Of a stretch of 18,826 bases of DNA, positions 7,309-13,981 are shown one piece after another. A model generated the notes under the pieces. That model was not told the DNA's origin and did not search any database. It saw only the letters and a program-made list of their open reading frames with translations. A program made the position numbers and the translations under genes. How positions within the stretch are numbered: position 1 is the first letter of the stretch; every line of letters starts with the position of its first letter. Origin of the DNA: Promethearchaeota archaeon (GTDB taxonomy: Archaea > Asgardarchaeota > Lokiarchaeia > Sigynarchaeales > SOKP01); NCBI GenBank assembly GCA_016839655.1, contig JAEOTW010000336.1, positions 1 to 18,826 of the forward strand. Direction: 5' to 3'.

Positions 7309-7634
7309 TTAGAATGATACCTTCGAGGAAAGTACGTGAAGAGTTCCGATTGATATACGAGCTTAAGGGTGCTCAAAAAGCCGTCGATGTGCTATCGAGA
7401 TACTATGGTATAAGGAGAATGAAGATTGTAGTCGATGGCAGGAAGGTTGGAAATAGTGATGATGCGTGCTACTATGATTACGTTGCATATTTTCAGAAAA
7501 GAAAATTGAATAAGCGGAACGTTCTGCACGAGTTCTATCATCATCTTGCCTATGTTTATGACTTGGATTTATCGGATAGCCGAGAAGAGAGAGAAGCTAA
7601 TCGGTATTCAAGAATGTTGAGAAAATGGTCATAG
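7305..7634 (+). CDS. ImmA/IrrE-like metallopeptidase
   Basis: A 109-residue protein with the zincin motif HEFYH (His75, Glu76, His79), followed 16 residues later by E-R-E-A-N (Glu95 to Asn99). That Glu is the third zinc ligand in the ImmA/IrrE (COG2856) family. The N-terminal 50 residues (AQKAVDVLSRYYGI) form the usual helical lead-in. It is shorter than many family members but keeps the whole catalytic core. The GTG start lies inside the cas1 stop (4-base overlap), so translation is coupled to cas1. ImmA-type peptidases cleave repressors and release mobile elements such as ICEBs1. By analogy, this one may control a repressor of the Cas1 element, for example a ribbon-helix-helix protein encoded at 13274. 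A broken second copy of its catalytic region lies at 8207-8338. Confidence 0.75.
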   Translation: MIRMIPSRKVREEFRLIYELKGAQKAVDVLSRYYGIRRMKIVVDGRKVGNSDDACYYDYVAYFQKRKLNKRNVLHEFYHHLAYVYDLDLSDSREEREANRYSRMLRKWS

Positions 7635-7639
7635 ATTAA

Positions 7640-7835
7640 CTCCTTTTCGGCGTGCGTAAACCCGCATCACTGCCTAAAGGTTACGAGCGCTAACCTACCA
7701 GAACTTCCACCAAGGTGCACCCTCCGCACGGAGGACATGTTTATTTCTTGAAAAGTATTACAATTATAAAGAAAATGGAGCGTGGTGGAATAAGGATATT
7801 AAAACATGGTTAATTATCGGTTTGGAGTCCGATAA
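7640..7835 (+). ncRNA. GC-richer structured intergenic region, possible small RNA
   Basis: The 289 bases between the peptidase and the next gene hold no ORF but several perfect short hairpins. AGGTTA/TAACCT (7678-7683 with 7691-7696) has a 7-base loop. CCTCC/GGAGG (7721-7725 with 7730-7734) has a GCAC loop. TTATCGG/CCGATAA (7814-7820 with 7829-7835) has an 8-base loop. Bases 7640-7740 are clearly GC-richer than the surrounding DNA, as is typical of structured RNA in AT-rich genomes. It matches no RNA family I know. It is not a tRNA: I see no T-loop or acceptor pairing. It could instead be a transcript end or a replication or attachment structure. Confidence 0.35.
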
Positions 7836-7923
7836 ACAATATTGGGACAGGACTGGGTAGTCATATATGGTGTTTTGATTGTGTAGTTAATGTTATATGT
7901 AGATAGAATAATGAGTTTTCACC

Positions 7924-8172
7924 ATGACTGATGTTAGTTTTAACCTGAAACCAGTGTCAGAGAAGCCTTCAAGGAGATACAGGAAGGGTAGCAAGTACGA
8001 CCCTATCCTGGATGCATTCATGTCTGGCATGAATAGCTTGGTTGCTGTTGATGTGGAAGGTAAGGATGCTAACTATCTGAGGACTCAGCTGAATAAGAGG
8101 ATTGAGGCTAAAAACCTTAGCGGTTTAAAGGTCTCTGTGGTCAACGACACTTGCTATTTAGAAAAAGTATGA
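7924..8172 (+). CDS. small conserved-looking basic protein (82 residues)
   Basis: The protein starts MTDVSFNLKP, continues with a basic, Arg/Lys-rich linker (RRYRKGSKYDPI), then a compact alpha/beta-looking domain with DANYLRTQLNKRIE and the ending KVSVVNDTCYLEK. Small proteins of this layout, with an amphipathic helix and a final beta hairpin, are common on archaeal mobile elements. I believe they are conserved there, but I cannot name a domain or reaction. The start has no Shine-Dalgarno sequence, and TATA-like sequence around 7886 would place a transcript start shortly before the ATG. A T8 run after the stop (8197-8204) should end the transcript. It lies between the peptidase and the peptidase fragment, so it may have arrived with the duplication. 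Confidence 0.6.
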   Translation: MTDVSFNLKPVSEKPSRRYRKGSKYDPILDAFMSGMNSLVAVDVEGKDANYLRTQLNKRIEAKNLSGLKVSVVNDTCYLEKV

Positions 8173-8196
8173 GACTCAAATTCAACACAGCCTCTC

Positions 8197-8204
8197 TTTT
8201 TTTT
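8197..8204 (+). terminator. T8 run, archaeal-type terminator
   Basis: Eight consecutive T residues begin 25 bases after the stop of the 82-residue gene, preceded by a CTCTC pyrimidine stretch. Archaeal RNA polymerase terminates at such T-runs without needing a hairpin. It lies directly before the peptidase gene fragment, so that fragment probably receives little transcription. Confidence 0.5.
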
Positions 8205-8206
8205 AA

Positions 8207-8338
8207 GTGCGGAATGTCCTGCATGAGTATTACCATCATCTAGCCTATGTCTACGACTTGGATTTATCGGATAGCAGAGAAGAGCGAGAAGCTAATCGAT
8301 GTGCTAGGATTGTGCTTAAGGAGAAACGAATTAAATAA
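8207..8338 (+). pseudogene. truncated second copy of the ImmA/IrrE-like peptidase
   Basis: Reading from GTG 8207, the frame gives RNVLHEYYHHLAYVYDLDL and then the same SDSREEREANR block as the peptidase at 7305-7634, followed by a different tail of about 14 residues and a stop at 8338. The matching DNA is 7514-7603 against 8209-8298. By eye about 12 of 90 bases differ, most of them at silent positions, so only one residue changes across the 27-residue conserved block. The whole N-terminal helical region is missing, a stop codon directly precedes the GTG, and there is no ribosome binding site. It is a remnant of a paralog that was once under selection. A translated 43-residue mini-protein is possible but unlikely. 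Confidence 0.75.
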
Positions 8339-8360
8339 CCTGTTTATGATGGTTTTATAT

Positions 8361-9311
8361 TCATTGAAAATCTTCAACGGATTCAGTAACCGTGTCAACA
8401 AATCTTTGACGTTCAAATGTTAATTGGCCTTTTACTGCTGGAGTTTTAAGATTAATATCACTTAGTACTGCTACTTTTACTCTATCGGGAATTAATGAGG
8501 TTATTTGCTTAAGTGGTTCGATAGAACCTAATCGAAATGGGTCATCAACTTTTACATAACCAGAAAAATATTCTCCTGATACTAATTTCATAAATACATC
8601 AACCAAGTCTGAAGGAGATATTGTAGCTTTACGAGAAGCTCTTCTATATCGCATTTGAAGTCCTTGAATATTTCTTTGACCATGAGATATTGCGTATAAC
8701 AATTCTCTTTGAATCTCAAATTTATCTTTTATCGCTTTTGGAATTGAAGAACTAAAAAATCTCTCTACTCCGATTCTAATATCAGCATTAACACGGTCAA
8801 CATCTAATTCGTCCCATATACGTTCAAGGATACTAACGTCTTTCAGAGCTGAATGTATCCAATAACAATCGTTGTCTCCGTCTCTTGTTGGATTATGAGC
8901 ACACTTCACACTTACTAATCTATCAAGAAAATCTTGTGATACTTGACCCTTCAATGTAACCATGAAAGATTCACTATTTGGAAAATCATTTGCGTTGAAT
9001 AACCATTTTTTTTCTGAAGAATCATATTTTACATCCAATAATTCTATTTTATCAAGGTCCAAAACCTCATCTATCCTGAATCCCGTCGTTGCAGGAAGCT
9101 CTACTTTTCGATGTGTTTTTCGCTGTAAACCTGAAGGAATCTGTAATAGATATTTAATTTCACTGCTCCTATCCATATGGTCAATTCTGAATCGTTTAAC
9201 TTCTGGTTTATATGGTCTAAAAACTTCTAGTAATTCATTGATTTGTTTGGCCAATGTCGTTCCCGTTTGTAGAGTTGATAAAACATCTTTTGTATTTTTT
9301 ACATTTTCCAT
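8361..9311 (-). CDS. unknown protein, third gene of a three-gene operon (316 residues)
   Basis: I do not recognise this protein. The first 35 residues are helical (TTLAKQINELLEVFRPY). The middle has a segment with Cys, His and Trp (VKCAHNPTRDGDNDCYWIH, about residues 136-154) that could bind metal or be part of an active site. The C-terminal half is basic and helical (GLQMRYRRASRK at about 218-229). I chose ATG 9311 over ATG 9320 because GGAGGT sits exactly nine bases before 9311 but abuts 9320. That start also gives a TAATG stop-start overlap with the upstream gene, so the two are coupled. No membrane helix is evident. It is AT-rich, like its two operon partners and unlike the flanking cas1 and replication genes. 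A defence or cargo function is inferred from context only. Confidence 0.6.
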   Translation of the reverse strand: MENVKNTKDVLSTLQTGTTLAKQINELLEVFRPYKPEVKRFRIDHMDRSSEIKYLLQIPSGLQRKTHRKVELPATTGFRIDEVLDLDKIELLDVKYDSSEKKWLFNANDFPNSESFMVTLKGQVSQDFLDRLVSVKCAHNPTRDGDNDCYWIHSALKDVSILERIWDELDVDRVNADIRIGVERFFSSSIPKAIKDKFEIQRELLYAISHGQRNIQGLQMRYRRASRKATISPSDLVDVFMKLVSGEYFSGYVKVDDPFRLGSIEPLKQITSLIPDRVKVAVLSDINLKTPAVKGQLTFERQRFVDTVTESVEDFQ

Positions 9312-10423
9312 TATTCGCATACCTCCAACGGATTTATTACCTCAATAATAAAATCTAAATTAATAGGTAATTCAAGCATTGGCGTTGAATTTATTCTTTT
9401 ATCTTCAATGCTAATTGTTGTTTCCACTGGTTCATACTCATTTTTTAATGAATCAGAATATATTAGTTTAATACGAACTTCTTTTATAGCCTTTTCAATA
9501 ACTATGGTTGGTTCCCCCTGAGGTATTTGAATATTATCTTCAGGGTTTTTTTCAAAATAATACAATATAGAATCAATAATCAAATCTTCCATGTGCTTTG
9601 ACACTAGTTCTTCAATCTTATCTTTATTAGATTCATCTAACGTCCATTTAGTAAATTCATCTAATTCTTCTCTTTCAATATCGAATGGTATAATTCCTTT
9701 TTCTATATTTTCAATAAATTCTTTTGTTTTATTTTGTAAATATAATGGATTTATTTTAATTTCCCTTGCATCAAATTCTACTTCTTCGGATTCAAAAGTA
9801 GTAATCATTTTTCGGAAAAGTTCTCTATACAATGGTTCTGCTCTTTCAATAAATTTACCACCTGAACTTGTTTCATTACGTATTATAATTTGCCCAAATC
9901 CAGTAAGTTTTAATTTCATATTCAATACTGAATCTAAATAAGTTTCATCAGTTATTACGACTGAGTTTGAAACATCTTCAATTTGTAAATATGGCCTGTA
10001 AATATTAGCATTAAATGATTTTTGATATATCATTTCTCCGTCTTTTAAAAAATCTATCAATATTTTTTTAACTTCATGTTGATTGTTAATTATGTTTATT
10101 GTAGCTATTGTAAAACCAAAATAATTTGGAGATTTAAGTTTCTCAATAATATAATGAGAATCTTTATTAACACACTCTTCAACATTAAAAAATTCTTTGA
10201 TATGGGTATCACTAGGGATTTCAATCCGTATTAAATCATATTCGCAAGATGGCCCCCACATAAGATGTAAAGGAACCTCTTCTTTCGATAAGGCCCAAGG
10301 CGCTATATATTGTGAAATGAAATTAATGCTTTCCATAATCAAATCAACATTCAAGTAAGGATAAAAACGTATCGTATGGGCATATCTTATGGGAAAAGGA
10401 GAGACACCCACCAGATTGTCCAA
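9311..10423 (-). CDS. unknown protein, second gene of a three-gene operon (370 residues)
   Basis: A 370-residue acidic protein without a recognised domain. The N-terminal third looks strand-rich with aromatic residues (RYAHTIRFYPYL, LHLMWGPSCEYDLIRIEI). The middle is a mixture (SYFGF-type strands, KFIERAEPLYRELFRKM helix). Residues 230-300 are strongly helical and Glu/Lys-rich. The end returns to strands (PMLELPINLDFIIEV). The start is uncertain: TTG 10423 has a weak AGGA five bases upstream, and GTG 10411 is an alternative. Either start overlaps the membrane-protein gene upstream by 25-37 bases, and its stop overlaps the next gene's ATG (TAATG). It has no signal peptide or membrane helix, so it is probably cytosolic and works with both neighbours. 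Confidence 0.6.
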   Translation of the reverse strand: MDNLVGVSPFPIRYAHTIRFYPYLNVDLIMESINFISQYIAPWALSKEEVPLHLMWGPSCEYDLIRIEIPSDTHIKEFFNVEECVNKDSHYIIEKLKSPNYFGFTIATINIINNQHEVKKILIDFLKDGEMIYQKSFNANIYRPYLQIEDVSNSVVITDETYLDSVLNMKLKLTGFGQIIIRNETSSGGKFIERAEPLYRELFRKMITTFESEEVEFDAREIKINPLYLQNKTKEFIENIEKGIIPFDIEREELDEFTKWTLDESNKDKIEELVSKHMEDLIIDSILYYFEKNPEDNIQIPQGEPTIVIEKAIKEVRIKLIYSDSLKNEYEPVETTISIEDKRINSTPMLELPINLDFIIEVINPLEVCE

Positions 10424-10914
10424 ACTTTTCCTGGTACTAAATTGTATTTCGTCGTTTGAACTGTTGCATTATATTCATGATATATTTTAATGGAGCCTTG
10501 TAGTTCGGCTTTCTCCCCAAATACCTCCCAAGGATTATAAAGTGATACTACCAACGAAGGACCTTCCACTGTCTTATTGAATAGTAGGATATTGTCTCTG
10601 TCATTAGTCTCGACGCCATTTTTCGAATCAATTTTCAATATAATTATCTCGGTGCTCGAAATATCTACATTAATTTTTAGATTATCTCCTAAAGTTGTAA
10701 AGCTCCAATCCCTTTCCTTATTGTTACCTAAATTGAAATCACAGTCAATTTTTTTTACTAATTCACTTTTAATGACCGTCTCTTCGACCGTGTAATACTC
10801 CTTTACTTCTCCATCTACCAATATCGGGAAAAAAGTGCCAAAACCTAACACAAGGAGAATTAACCATCCTACTGACCCCAGACCTCTATTTTTATTGCGA
10901 AGAATTTCTTTCAT
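10387..10914 (-). CDS. membrane-anchored extracytoplasmic protein, first gene of the operon (175 residues)
   Basis: After a basic N-terminus (MKEILRNKNRG), residues about 13-33 form one hydrophobic helix (GWLILLVLGFGTFFPILV), giving a positive-inside, outside-facing anchor. The rest is beta-rich (TVEETVIKSELVKKID, LKINVDISSTEIIILKID, SLVVSLYNPWEVFG), as in an Ig-like or beta-sandwich surface domain. The last residues (VWTIWWVSLLFP) are hydrophobic and might touch or re-enter the membrane. The start at ATG 10914 follows GGGGGAAG by three bases. A TTTAAATA box at 10950-10957 (reverse strand) gives a short leader. It overlaps the 370-residue gene. A surface or membrane component followed by two soluble proteins would suit a sensing or effector complex at the membrane. 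Confidence 0.6.
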   Translation of the reverse strand: MKEILRNKNRGLGSVGWLILLVLGFGTFFPILVDGEVKEYYTVEETVIKSELVKKIDCDFNLGNNKERDWSFTTLGDNLKINVDISSTEIIILKIDSKNGVETNDRDNILLFNKTVEGPSLVVSLYNPWEVFGEKAELQGSIKIYHEYNATVQTTKYNLVPGKVWTIWWVSLLFP

Positions 10915-10949
10915 TTACTTCCCCCGAGAATGGGAATTGAAAAGCCCCC

Positions 10950-11037
10950 TATTTAAACATTATGTTAATATGGTCCATACATGATATATCATATGTTCTA
11001 TCATAACTTACTTAACAAAGGTTAAACTTTTTATATT
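10950..11037. promoter_or_regulatory. divergent promoter region
   Basis: A TTTAAATA box read leftward at 10950-10957 serves the three-gene operon starting at 10914. A TTTATATT box at about 11030-11037, preceded by a purine-rich TFB-type stretch (AAAGGTTAAAC), serves the rightward gene at 11078. ATGATATATCATAT lies between them (10981-10994) and contains a perfect 10-base palindrome, ATGATATATCAT being symmetric. It is a candidate shared operator. Confidence 0.4.
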
Positions 11038-11077
11038 TTAACGGTGTTTTATCTTATTAATTAAAAGGTAGTTCAAA

Positions 11078-11785
11078 TTGTCAACACAAATGGAACTTAA
11101 TAGTGTTATTTTTGAGGGACATTATGACAGTATGAAGGCTGCTCTCACTCGTTCTATTCTTGGAGTAACGTATAAGAAATTTAAACGCAAGAAAGGCGCT
11201 TTTTTTGGCAATAGAATTCATAATGAAATATCAACTCAGGAAATGATTCAGCATCTATTTTATAACCTAAAAAATCAATTGCCAGATTTAAAAAATTATA
11301 AAATAAAGGCCAATTATAATTTGGAATGGGACAAAACTGGTAAGATATTAGCTTTTCACGACATCACTATCTCTGTATATCTACTTGTTGGAAAATTATT
11401 AGTGTCAAATTTAGAAATTAAAGAGAATATTCTACCAATTAAGATTGATTTATTTTATTCAAATATTGATATGGCAAGTCAGTCTGTAATAGAATATATT
11501 GACGATGTTGTTAGTGATTTGGGTGAAGAAGATTTTCATTATTTCAAATATGACATATTGAGCACTGAAGGAAAAAACGAAGCAGATAATCGACACGTAG
11601 AAAAAGTTCCTACTGTGATTATTCATGACGAAGAAATATTGGAGAATCCAAAGAAACGGGATATTGAAAATGCTATTCGAAAAATATCAATTCCCGATGT
11701 AAAAATAGATGATGTAAAATTTGAGTATGAGCTATCCACTCCAGGAAATGCAAACGAATTAGTAAAAGTATTTGCGAAATCATAA
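11078..11785 (+). CDS. unknown protein divergent from the three-gene operon (235 residues)
   Basis: The protein has a basic N-terminal part (VTYKKFKRKKGAFFG), a helical segment MIQHLFYNLKNQLPDLKNY, a strand-rich middle, an acidic IDDVVSDLGEEDFHYF stretch and a C-terminal piece VPTVIIHDEEILENP. That last piece resembles the second half of thioredoxin or glutaredoxin folds, but there is no CxxC, so I do not call a redox protein. I chose TTG 11078, with AAAAGGTAG about eight bases upstream. ATG 11090 would be too far from that site. The gene shares a 160-base divergent promoter region with the three-gene operon and has the same low GC, so the four genes probably form one unit. The function is unknown. 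Confidence 0.55.
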   Translation: MSTQMELNSVIFEGHYDSMKAALTRSILGVTYKKFKRKKGAFFGNRIHNEISTQEMIQHLFYNLKNQLPDLKNYKIKANYNLEWDKTGKILAFHDITISVYLLVGKLLVSNLEIKENILPIKIDLFYSNIDMASQSVIEYIDDVVSDLGEEDFHYFKYDILSTEGKNEADNRHVEKVPTVIIHDEEILENPKKRDIENAIRKISIPDVKIDDVKFEYELSTPGNANELVKVFAKS

Positions 11786-11810
11786 TTCAAACCATTAATG
11801 GTTCTACCTG

Positions 11811-11978
11811 CTAAGAACCTTCAAAGATTTTCTTGATATACGCACGAGTACGAATGCCTTCCATACAGGCTGCACAGACACCGTATGTCGGATAATTGGC
11901 TTTTTTCTTTTTCATCTGCCTCATCGCAACCCTGTTATCGCACTCTGGGTTGTAATCTCTCGTTTTGCATTTTGGCAT
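11811..11978 (-). CDS. small Cys4 zinc-binding-type protein (55 residues)
   Basis: From ATG 11978 the protein begins MPKCKTRDYNPECDNR and ends CAACMEGIRTRAYIKKIFEGS. It has Cys4 and Cys11 and a later CxxC, a likely four-Cys metal site. GGAG eight bases before ATG 11978 fixes this start, and a longer upstream frame would lack one. It is the last gene of the leftward cluster. Its 3' end duplicates that of the next gene upstream: 11821-11879 matches 12011-12069 at roughly 50 of 59 bases. The two are tandem paralogs. Tiny zinc proteins of this sort are common in archaeal viruses and plasmids and usually bind nucleic acid or proteins. No specific role can be read. Confidence 0.7.
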   Translation of the reverse strand: MPKCKTRDYNPECDNRVAMRQMKKKKANYPTYGVCAACMEGIRTRAYIKKIFEGS

Positions 11979-11982
11979 TTTC

Positions 11983-12195
11983 TCAACTCCTTTTCGTTTC
12001 ACATGTATTTTCAAAGATTTTCTTGATATACGCCCGAGAACGCATACCTTCCAAGCAAATTGCACAGACTGTAATAGAGGCACCGAGCAGACTATAGGAG
12101 ACCCCGCTCCCATCTAAAGCCTCTCGTCCAACTCTGTGGTCGCAATCTTTGCCTTCTCTATAAGGGCATTCGGGCGTTTTGTTTTCTCTACCCAT
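11983..12195 (-). CDS. small Cys4 zinc-binding-type protein, tandem paralog (70 residues)
   Basis: The sequence contains ECPYREGKDCDHRVG near the start and VCAICLEGMRSRAYIKKIFE near the end. This is the same two Cys pairs and the same C-terminal helix as the neighbour at 11811-11978, with a longer loop between them. AAGGAGGTGA precedes a double ATG; the second (12195) has the better spacing. The stop is four bases before the start of the downstream paralog, and the start is four bases after the stop of the primase-like gene, so all are in one operon. The conserved R-S/T-RAYIKKIFE tail shared by both paralogs is probably the functional surface. The family is not recognised. Confidence 0.65.
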   Translation of the reverse strand: MGRENKTPECPYREGKDCDHRVGREALDGSGVSYSLLGASITVCAICLEGMRSRAYIKKIFENTCETKRS

Positions 12196-12199
12196 CATC

Positions 12200-12763
12200 T
12201 CACCTCCTTTTCTGTGTTGTCAAGTAACTATCTTCTATGCCCTCGTTCAAGCCGTCAGGCTGAGAGAGTTCTATTTCTAATCCAAATCTACTTTTCAGCT
12301 TCTCCGCATGAAAGGAACTCTGCAATCGTTCACCTTCATAGGGAGACTCTATGACCTCTACGAAAACTGGGGCCTCTTGGTCCCCCTTAGCCTCTGTCCT
12401 ATGCACCCACCCTCTATGCTTGTTGAAGAGAGGCCCTCTGATGTAGGCCCTATCCTCATTTGACATACCGACTATGTCTACAATCTCTCTAGCAGTAAAG
12501 TAATCAAGACATTGCACGTGGAAAGCATTCTCCCTAGTCTGGATAATGTAGCAGTTACCTAAGCTGAATATCTCAATCAGAGCCTCAAGCTCATCTCGAA
12601 GAAAGCCCAAGTCTATGTAATCATAGTCCATAAAGAGGACATGAAACGGGGTGTGAACTATGTTAGAGGCGATTCCATCAGTTCCCTGGTCTCGTTTTGG
12701 CATCTTTTGATACTTGAACAGATGTGTCGTTTTGAATAGGGAGAACCCCCAAATCAATATCAT
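12200..12763 (-). CDS. possible archaeo-eukaryotic-primase-like protein (187 residues)
   Basis: The central part has the spacing of an AEP-type catalytic core. A hydrophobic strand ends in D-Y-D (FMDYD, Asp46 and Asp48), then come a helix LRDELEALIEIF and a strand. A second strand carries NAFHVQCLD with His82, matching the sxH block, and a basic WVHRTEAKG (residues 119-127) could be the third element. The C-terminal 45 residues are hydrophilic and look disordered. Primase-like proteins of this kind initiate replication on archaeal plasmids and viruses, so this would be the element's replication protein. The start is firm: AAGGAGG lies eight bases before ATG 12763, which overlaps the upstream stop by one base. 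I am fairly unsure of the family, and a structure prediction would settle it. Confidence 0.5.
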   Translation of the reverse strand: MILIWGFSLFKTTHLFKYQKMPKRDQGTDGIASNIVHTPFHVLFMDYDYIDLGFLRDELEALIEIFSLGNCYIIQTRENAFHVQCLDYFTAREIVDIVGMSNEDRAYIRGPLFNKHRGWVHRTEAKGDQEAPVFVEVIESPYEGERLQSSFHAEKLKSRFGLEIELSQPDGLNEGIEDSYLTTQKRR

Positions 12764-12960
12764 CAGCTAATCCTCCTTAAGCGCCCCAAGCGCCTTCGCC
12801 CACGCTCCAACCTCATTTCTATAGCCTTGTCACGGCCATATCTGAGCGTCAAATCGACTATTCCCCCAGGGTTTCTTTCAGCATCCTCCCATGTTCTTTC
12901 GGGGAACCCGTTGCGATACAGTTTTCTAAGGTTCTGATATTCGGTTCTGTACTTCCTCAC
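12763..12960 (-). CDS. small very basic protein (65 residues)
   Basis: Starting at GTG 12960, the protein is rich in Arg (MRKYRTEYQNLRKLYR, and an ending RLERGRRRLGRLRRIS). A short central part, TWEDAERNPGGIVDLTLRYG, looks like a helix-turn. Such charge suggests nucleic acid binding. It overlaps the upstream gene by four bases (GTGA) and the primase-like gene by one base (TGATG), so it is translated as part of the operon even though no Shine-Dalgarno sequence precedes it. It may be a replication accessory or DNA-binding protein. The family is unknown. Confidence 0.6.
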   Translation of the reverse strand: MRKYRTEYQNLRKLYRNGFPERTWEDAERNPGGIVDLTLRYGRDKAIEMRLERGRRRLGRLRRIS

Positions 12961-13121
12961 CGTGCTTTGTTTTTTGCGGTCTGAAAGGCTTTTTTCTGTA
13001 ACTTGAGAATCCTCTTTATTCTATTCTTGACATCCTGAAGACTCCTAGACCTACCAAAATGGACAACTCTGGATACTCGGTCGAAAATCGGTAAAAACAT
13101 GAAATCAGGAAGGGTGTCCAT
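12957..13121 (-). CDS. small basic protein (54 residues)
   Basis: I start at ATG 13121 because GGAGGTGA lies about eight bases upstream. An earlier ATG at 13148 lacks one. The protein begins MDTLPDFMFLPIFDRV, then is strongly basic (RSLQDVKNRIKRILKLQKK) with an amphipathic helix. It overlaps the following 65-residue gene by four bases. It is the first gene of the tight set running down to 11811, after a 150-base gap behind the ribbon-helix-helix gene, with no clear promoter in that gap. It is a nucleic-acid-binding candidate from charge alone. Confidence 0.6.
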   Translation of the reverse strand: MDTLPDFMFLPIFDRVSRVVHFGRSRSLQDVKNRIKRILKLQKKAFQTAKNKAR

Positions 13122-13273
13122 TACGCAATCACCTCCCTTCTTATCCAAATATCCTTCTTGGAAGATTCTTTTCTTTCACCTAGAGAGTTTACACTAACCG
13201 AGCACACTATTTCCTTCAAAATCTACACCTCTAACTTTTTCTATAACTAAAATATTTTGGGAGTATCATTACT

Positions 13274-13981
13274 TCACTTTATTTGTGTATCTTCGTGTTC
13301 CCATAATCTCATTTCCTCTGGAATAGCATATTTTGTTAACTTCCATTTTTTTAATATTTTCAAATCCTCGAACTCCCAATCTACCGTTTTTCCCCTTAAG
13401 TGCTTTGTAGAACAGTTCGTACACCAAAGTTTGTCCTCTTCGTCAGCTTTTCTTCTAACTCGAAAAAAGATTCTGAGACAATTTGGACATTCACACTTAT
13501 ATTTATAAAAGGGAGTGTATATTCGCTTTGGCGGTTTTTTTCCGAATTTATAAGACAAGTCTCTTTCAACCGTAGCTTGAGATTTTTCATAACTATTGTA
13601 GGCTTCAAGGGTAGCTAGTATGTACATTTTCCTACGTATCTTTCCTTCGTCGAGACCCCTATCGACACGCACCAGCTTGCCTTCAATCTTATCAAAGCTT
13701 CCAAGATAGTCTCCAGTAGTCCTTTCTGATGATTTTGATTCCGCTATTGCTCGTTCATTTTTCGCACGACGTTTTAGTTCCGCAAGACGTCCATCTTCTT
13801 CGTGGTTCAGGAGAGTATCTATAGCTAACCAGACCGTCTGTGAACGAGATTTGCCAATTACATCAGCCAATTCTACGAGCATCTTCTTTTGCCACGCCTT
13901 CCCGTAGACTTCTACACGAGCTTTACTGTCATCAAGCTCCTCATCAAGCAATACCTCAGGTTTTCTTTTCGGTTTTACCAT
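13274..13981 (-). CDS. ribbon-helix-helix plus zinc-ribbon regulator (235 residues)
   Basis: Residues about 20-60 fit a ribbon-helix-helix fold: a strand ARVEVYGKAW, a helix MLVELADVIG, the turn KSRSQTV and a second helix WLAIDTLLNHEE. This is the CopG/MetJ type of DNA-binding dimer. A long charged helical linker follows (70-145). The C-terminal part (160-200) has CECPNC and CTNC (Cys163/165/168/187/190), a zinc ribbon. The combination suggests a transcription regulator or partition-type DNA-binding protein of the element. Its start overlaps the end of the zinc-ribbon gene upstream by 26 bases. It would be a sensible target for the ImmA/IrrE-like peptidase at 7305, although that link is a guess. 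Confidence 0.6.
   Translation of the reverse strand: MVKPKRKPEVLLDEELDDSKARVEVYGKAWQKKMLVELADVIGKSRSQTVWLAIDTLLNHEEDGRLAELKRRAKNERAIAESKSSERTTGDYLGSFDKIEGKLVRVDRGLDEGKIRRKMYILATLEAYNSYEKSQATVERDLSYKFGKKPPKRIYTPFYKYKCECPNCLRIFFRVRRKADEEDKLWCTNCSTKHLRGKTVDWEFEDLKILKKWKLTKYAIPEEMRLWEHEDTQIK

Noticed and set aside
7640..7745. tRNA or rRNA fragment
   Set aside because: There are no acceptor stem pairing, T-loop or conserved rRNA words. Only short local hairpins are present.
8962..9348. 128-codon plus-strand frame
   Set aside because: It is antisense to the 316-residue gene, which has a strong Shine-Dalgarno sequence and a coupled start.
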